From positions 566,562 through 577,184 of the forward strand of contig NZ_CP034870.1 in the NCBI RefSeq assembly GCF_005081185.1: a stretch of 10,623 nucleotides of DNA. The letters are read 5' to 3'. A model generated the notes under the pieces. It saw nothing but the letters and a program-made list of their open reading frames with translations. It had not been told where the DNA came from and did not search any database. The DNA is from Buchnera aphidicola (Lipaphis pseudobrassicae) (GTDB lineage: Bacteria; Pseudomonadota; Gammaproteobacteria; Enterobacterales; Enterobacteriaceae). Position numbers and translations under genes: made by a program. How positions within the stretch are numbered: the first letter of the stretch is position 1; the number at the start of each line of letters is the position of its first letter. This document shows positions 7,452-10,623 of the stretch, piece after piece.

Positions 7452-7973
7452 CTATATTTTTTCTAATAAACGAATAATATTAAAAGCTACTACTTTAGCA
7501 CTATGATCGTCGGTTTGCACTGTAATATCTGCAATTTCTTCATATAAAGGATTTCTTTCATTTGCTAAATTTTCTAATATAATACGATTTGAAATAGGAA
7601 CTTGTAATAATGGTCTTGTTTTATCTTTTTTGGTACGTAATAATTGTTTTTCAATTGTTGTTTCTAAATAAACGACAATACCACGAGCTGATAAAAAATT
7701 ACGAGTATCTTTAAATTGAACTGACCCTCCACCTGTAGCAAGTACAATACCTTGTTTTTTAGTTAATTCATTGATAATATTTCGTTCTCTTAAACGAAAA
7801 CCATTTTCACCTTCTACATCGAAAACCCAACTTATATCGGCACCAGTACGTTTCTCAATTTCTTGATCAGAATCAAAAAACTCCATGTTAAGTTGTTGAG
7901 ATAATTGACGACCAATAGTACTTTTTCCTGCTCCCATCGGTCCTACTAGAAAGATATTTCGTTTTTCTGCCAT
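7452..7973 (-). CDS. aroK: Shikimate kinase I
   Basis: 173 residues, the same as E. coli AroK and collinear with it. It phosphorylates shikimate at O3 with ATP, the fifth step toward chorismate. The Walker A loop is GPMGAGKST at 11-19; Asp34 and Asp36 are in [16 protein letters not shown]; the shikimate-binding Arg60 is in [10 protein letters not shown]; the Walker B-like TGGGSV is at 80-85; the lid Arg120 is in KTRPLL; and Arg140 is in [14 protein letters not shown]. The initiating ATG (7971-7973) gives [11 protein letters not shown], exactly the family start. There is no Shine-Dalgarno match in the A/T-only sequence just before it. It is the first gene of the aroK-aroB pair. A GC-rich hairpin followed by a T-run lies 35 bp upstream in its leader (8007-8032) and could attenuate the operon. 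Confidence 0.97.
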   Translation of the reverse strand: MAEKRNIFLVGPMGAGKSTIGRQLSQQLNMEFFDSDQEIEKRTGADISWVFDVEGENGFRLRERNIINELTKKQGIVLATGGGSVQFKDTRNFLSARGIVVYLETTIEKQLLRTKKDKTRPLLQVPISNRIILENLANERNPLYEEIADITVQTDDHSAKVVAFNIIRLLEKI

Positions 7974-8002
7974 ATTTTTATTATTAAAAACAATTCGTTA
8001 AT

Positions 8003-8032
8003 AAAAACCAGCATTTAAAAACTTTTGCTGGC
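8003..8032 (-). terminator. Intrinsic-terminator-like hairpin in the aroK leader
   Basis: On the minus strand CCAGCA (8031-8026) pairs with TGCTGG (8013-8008) around a 12-base loop, with a G-U pair possible outside (8032 with 8007), and is followed by TTTTTATT. A stem with four G-C pairs is conspicuous in such AT-rich spacer DNA. It points toward aroK and ends about 30 bases before its start codon. It may terminate a lost upstream transcript or attenuate aroKB; the sequence does not decide between them. Confidence 0.5.
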
Positions 8033-8398
8033 AAGATATAAACACAAATCTATAATGCAATAAAATGAATATAAAAAATATCTCATGTATTATTTATTTT
8101 ATATAATGCAACTAAAATAGCTAAACAATCAAAAATAAAAAAATTAATTTTAATTTAAAAGATTTTAATATATTAAATAATACTTTTATTTTTTTATTAA
8201 TAAATTTGATTATTTTAGTTTTATACTTTTATATGAACTAAAAGTATATAGAGAATTATACTTAAATAAAAAATATATTCTATCAAAATCAACATCATTT
8301 TTTTCTATTTTTTAAGAAAATCGATATTTCATGAAATGAAAATCGAAAATATAAAATTATAGAAATATCTTAAAATAAACTTTAATTTAGCAAAAAAC
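8033..8398. other. Gene-free spacer between aroK and the tRNA-Ser promoter
   Basis: No coding region can be supported. The spacer separates the divergent aroK (minus) and tRNA-Ser (plus) and must contain the aroKB promoter. Small structures present are a direct repeat TATAATGCAA (8051-8060 and 8102-8111), overlapping inverted repeats at 8213-8248, and a palindrome flanked by direct repeats at 8316-8346. In the E. coli order hof genes would lie upstream of aroK; none can be recognised. Confidence 0.55.
8213..8248. repeat. Overlapping inverted repeats able to form two alternative stems
   Basis: TATACTTTTA (8222-8231) pairs perfectly with TAAAAGTATA (8239-8248) across a 7-base loop. TTTTAGTT (8213-8220) pairs perfectly with AACTAAAA (8236-8243). 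The two stems share bases 8239-8243, so they are mutually exclusive. Stems of this length can arise by chance at this A+T content. Confidence 0.4.
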
Positions 8399-8428
8399 TT
8401 GACGTAATTATTTTTTTTAGATTAAAAT
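8399..8428 (+). promoter_or_regulatory. Sigma-70 promoter for tRNA-Ser(GGA)
   Basis: TTGACG at 8399-8404 (five of six to the -35 consensus) and TAAAAT at 8423-8428 (five of six to the -10 consensus) are 18 bp apart and end 45 bp before the mature tRNA. Transcription would start near 8435. This is the best-matching promoter I noticed in the window. Confidence 0.65.
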
Positions 8429-8473
8429 AGTTATCTAATTAATTAAAAAATAAAATAAAAATTTTTCCAAAAT

Positions 8474-8558
8474 GGTGAGATGTCCGAGTGGCTTAAGGAA
8501 CACGCCTGGAAAGCGTGTATATGGAAACGTATCAAGGGTTCGAATCCCTTTCTCACCA
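8474..8558 (+). tRNA. tRNA-Ser (anticodon GGA)
   Basis: A complete class II tRNA cloverleaf is readable. The acceptor stem GGTGAGA (8474-8480) pairs with TCTCACC (8551-8557). The D region TCCGAGTGGCTTAAGGA follows. The anticodon stem CACGC/GCGTG (8501-8505 and 8513-8517) carries the loop CTGGAAA with anticodon GGA at 8508-8510, reading UCC and UCU. A long variable arm ATATGGAAACGTAT marks serine identity, and the T arm AAGGGTTCGAATCCCTT is standard. The sequence closely follows E. coli tRNA-Ser(GGA). Two oddities: the discriminator base is A (8558) where E. coli tRNA-Ser has G, and no CCA is encoded, so a CCA-adding enzyme is needed. It converges on deoD, whose stop lies 33 bp away. Confidence 0.95.
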
Positions 8559-8591
8559 AAAAAACATTTATGTTTAGTACTAATTATTATG

Positions 8592-9296
8592 TTATAAAGT
8601 AGATTCTAAAGCTATATGGATCATACTATTAAAACTAGATTCTCTATCTTTAGAAGATAAACTTTCTTTTTTTATAATATGATCAGATACGGTACATATT
8701 GAAATTGCTTTAACCATCAACTCTGATGTAACTCCATATATTCCTGCCGTTTCCATATCTACTCCAAGAATGTGATATTTTTGTAAAATTTCTAGTGTCT
8801 CTTGATCATCATTATAAAAAGAATCCGTAGTAAAAAAATTTCCAACACGTATATTAACATTTAATTTCTTGGCAATATGCATTGTCTTGCAAATCATTTT
8901 AAAATCAGCAATAGCAGAAAAATCATGATTTTTGAATTTAATTCTATTAATTTTCGAATCAGTACAAGCACCCATTCCAATAACTATATCGCGTAGATTT
9001 ACATCTTCTCTTACAGCGCCACAAGTTCCTATACGAATAATTTTTTTTACCTTATATTCATTAATTAGTTCTCTAACATAGAGCGTAGCAGATGGTATTC
9101 CTATACCATGACTCATTACTGAAATTTTTTTATTTTTATAAAAACCAGTATAAGCTAACATTAATCGAACTTTATTAATTTGCTGAAAATTATTTAAATA
9201 ATTTTCAGCGATATACTTAGCTCTTAAAGGATCACCTGGCATAAGCACTATATCAGAAAAATCATTTTTTTTACTACTAATATGAGGTGTAGACAC
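8592..9296 (-). CDS. deoD: Purine-nucleoside phosphorylase
   Basis: 234 residues (E. coli 239; the last five residues are missing). It catalyses phosphorolysis of purine (deoxy)ribonucleosides to base plus (deoxy)ribose-1-phosphate. Phosphate-site residues are present (numbering without Met1): Gly20 and Arg24 in MPGDPLRAKYIAE, Arg43, and Arg87 in IRIGTCGAV, where E. coli Ser90 is Thr. GMGACTDSKINRI and the catalytic Asp204 in CTVSDHI are intact, and Arg217 is in KDRESSF. The ribose-binding EMEAAGIYG is DMETAGIYG here, a conservative Glu179-to-Asp change, with Met180 and Glu181 kept. The start is GTG (9294-9296), giving MSTPHIS as in the family; AAGGA at 9306-9310 lies nine bases upstream and no nearby ATG is in frame. 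It follows deoB by 60 bp, in the E. coli deoB-deoD order, and is probably co-transcribed. Confidence 0.96.
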   Translation of the reverse strand: MSTPHISSKKNDFSDIVLMPGDPLRAKYIAENYLNNFQQINKVRLMLAYTGFYKNKKISVMSHGIGIPSATLYVRELINEYKVKKIIRIGTCGAVREDVNLRDIVIGMGACTDSKINRIKFKNHDFSAIADFKMICKTMHIAKKLNVNIRVGNFFTTDSFYNDDQETLEILQKYHILGVDMETAGIYGVTSELMVKAISICTVSDHIIKKESLSSKDRESSFNSMIHIALESTL

Positions 9297-9356
9297 TAAT
9301 TTTTTTCCTTTTTAATATACTATTATAAAAATATAAATCTATATTTTTTCGTATTT

Positions 9357-10580
9357 TTAAAGCATATTTTTGCCATATGGCATATCAGATAATAGAAAGT
9401 ATTTAGCAATAGTCTGTGCTATATCTGAAAAAGTTTTTCGATGTCCTAAATAAAATGGTTTAATAGATGGTGAATAAATTAATATAGGAATATTTTCTCT
9501 AGTATGATCTGTTCCCTTCCATGTAGGATCACATCCATGATCTGCAGTTAATATTAATAAATCTTTTTCAGAAACTAAATTTAACATCTCAGATAACTTT
9601 TTATCAAATAACTCCAAACCTTTAGCATATCCAGATACATCACGACGATGACCCCAATTTGAGTCAAAATCCACTAAATTGGTAAAAACAATAGTATTAT
9701 TTTTAGATAGTTTAATTGCATTAATAGTACTATTACATAAATCTTCCAAACCAGTAGAGTTAATTTTTTTACTTATTCCTATTCCTGCATAAATATCAGA
9801 AATTTTTCCAATTGCAATAACCTGCCCGTTTTTTTCATCTATTAATTTTTTTATAACAGTTGTAGAAAAAGGTTTTATTGAGAAATCACGTCTATTTCCT
9901 GTTCGTTGAAAATTTAATTTATTAGTTCCAATAAAAGGTCTAGCGATTACTCGTGCAACTTTATATTGATAATCATCTAATATAAAACGAATAATTTCAC
10001 ATAATTTATAAAGATTTGATAAACCAAAAAAGACTTCATGACAAGCAACTTGCAATACAGAATCTGATGAAGTATATAAAATCGGTTTCTTAGTATTTAT
10101 ATGTTCTTCACCTAAATTGTAAATAATATCTGTTCCTGAAGAGTGACAATTTCCGATAATACCAGGTAATTTAAACTGATTTATTATTTTTTTTAATAAC
10201 ATTTTAGGAAAACTATTATGTTTTTTTTCAAAATAAAACCAATCATCTAAAACTGGTACTCCTGCAATTTCCCAATGTCCTGAAGTAGTATCTTTACCAG
10301 AAGAAATCCCGCTAGCAAATCCATAACTACCTATAATATTTAAAGTATTATTAAACCCTAAAGGATATTTTCCTGTAGATTTTTTTGCTGCTTCTATAAT
10401 TCCTAATCGTACTAAATTAGGAATATTTAGAGCACCTGTTCTTCCTATATTAGCTTGTCTTAAAAAACACTTTTCTACTATATGTCCAAATGTATCTGAA
10501 CCAACATCATTAAATTTGTCTGCATCAATACTAGAACCGATACCAAAAGAATCTAAAACAATTAAAAAAACTCGTTTCAT
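9357..10580 (-). CDS. deoB: Phosphopentomutase
   Basis: 407 residues, the same length as E. coli DeoB. It interconverts (deoxy)ribose-1-phosphate and (deoxy)ribose-5-phosphate, linking nucleoside salvage by DeoD to the pentose phosphate pathway. It belongs to the alkaline-phosphatase superfamily and binds two Mn ions. Asp10 is in VLDSFGIG. The phosphorylated-Thr motif [18 protein letters not shown] is at 93-110 (E. coli has GKDTPSGHWE). Asp305 and His310 are in [12 protein letters not shown], Asp346 and His347 in [11 protein letters not shown], and His358 in GTDHTREN; these correspond to E. coli Asp306, His311, Asp347, His348 and His359. The cap-domain blocks [10 protein letters not shown] and [17 protein letters not shown] are kept. 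The ATG at 10578-10580 gives [15 protein letters not shown], the standard start. It precedes deoD by 60 bp. deoA and deoC of the E. coli deo operon are absent from this neighbourhood. Confidence 0.97.
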   Translation of the reverse strand: MKRVFLIVLDSFGIGSSIDADKFNDVGSDTFGHIVEKCFLRQANIGRTGALNIPNLVRLGIIEAAKKSTGKYPLGFNNTLNIIGSYGFASGISSGKDTTSGHWEIAGVPVLDDWFYFEKKHNSFPKMLLKKIINQFKLPGIIGNCHSSGTDIIYNLGEEHINTKKPILYTSSDSVLQVACHEVFFGLSNLYKLCEIIRFILDDYQYKVARVIARPFIGTNKLNFQRTGNRRDFSIKPFSTTVIKKLIDEKNGQVIAIGKISDIYAGIGISKKINSTGLEDLCNSTINAIKLSKNNTIVFTNLVDFDSNWGHRRDVSGYAKGLELFDKKLSEMLNLVSEKDLLILTADHGCDPTWKGTDHTRENIPILIYSPSIKPFYLGHRKTFSDIAQTIAKYFLLSDMPYGKNML

Positions 10581-10582
10581 GA

Positions 10583-10623
10583 TTAAATATCCGAAAATTG
10601 ACTAAAAATAACTGTATTTTTTT
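10583..10623 (-). CDS. Possible C-terminal end of an upstream gene (runs off the right edge)
   Basis: On the minus strand one frame stays open from the window edge to a TAA at 10583-10585, reading [12 protein letters not shown] before the stop. The stop lies only two bases before the deoB ATG (TAATCATG), an arrangement typical of tightly packed operon genes. Thirteen codons are too few to identify a product. In E. coli prfC lies a few genes upstream of deoB, so a prfC end is a possibility from gene order only. Confidence 0.3.
   Translation of the reverse strand, partial: KNTVIFSQFSDI

Noticed and set aside
8562..8575. AAACAT-TT-ATGTTT after tRNA-Ser, followed on the minus strand by a T-run
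   Set aside because: Five usable AT-rich pairs are too weak for a terminator call for deoD; it could be chance.
1..10623. CRISPR arrays, insertion sequences, prophage, toxin-antitoxin or defence genes
   Set aside because: No spaced repeat array, transposase or integrase-like sequence, or paired small genes were seen; every sizeable ORF is a known housekeeping gene.

Overview
The window reads as a piece of an aphid-endosymbiont chromosome of the Buchnera aphidicola type. Three things point there: extreme A+T richness (the 180 bases at 2581-2760 contain only 9 G/C), compact single-copy housekeeping genes with near full-length, easily recognised enterobacterial orthologues, and long AT-only spacers where Escherichia coli has genes that are missing here. 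I see no insertion sequence, phage gene, CRISPR array, toxin-antitoxin pair or other mobile or defence system. No new multi-gene system is visible.

Layout, left to right. At 1-546 (minus strand) are the 5' end of tusC and complete tusD, part of the TusBCD sulfur relay for tRNA 2-thiouridine. At 616-1377 (minus) is fkpA, a periplasmic FKBP prolyl isomerase/chaperone. At about 1454-2580 (minus) lies a long stretch without an intact ORF; read in shifting frames it aligns from end to end with ArgD, so it is a decayed argD. At 2799-3962 (plus) is tsgA, a 12-helix MFS transporter, which converges on trpS through a shared hairpin at 4007-4042. At 4037-5767 (minus) are rpe and trpS, 24 bp apart. A 559-bp gene-free spacer (5768-6326) stands where E. 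coli has dam and damX. At 6327-7973 (minus) are aroK and aroB, then a 500-bp spacer with a GC-rich hairpin plus T-run in the aroK leader. At 8474-8558 (plus) is tRNA-Ser(GGA) with a good sigma-70 promoter. At 8592-10580 (minus) are deoB and deoD, with a possible 3' end of another gene just upstream of deoB.

From tus to aroK the gene order follows the E. coli 74-76 min region (tus, fkpA ... argD ... tsgA ... trpS, [gph], rpe, [dam, damX], aroB, aroK) with genes deleted. The deoB-deoD order is that of the E. coli 99-min deo cluster, so the spacer carrying tRNA-Ser is an ancestral rearrangement junction.

Together, rpe feeds the non-oxidative pentose phosphate pathway that makes erythrose-4-phosphate; aroB and aroK use it in the shikimate pathway that supplies aromatic amino acids to the host; trpS charges tRNA with one product. 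deoD and deoB return purine-nucleoside ribose to ribose-5-phosphate. The most notable observation is the loss of argD: its product serves arginine synthesis and also, as DapC, lysine/meso-diaminopimelate synthesis. Unless another aminotransferase substitutes, both a host-supply pathway and a cell-wall precursor pathway are affected. Other points of interest are the aroK leader hairpin, a TTG start for aroB, a GTG start for deoD, and a tRNA-Ser with A at the discriminator position and no encoded CCA.
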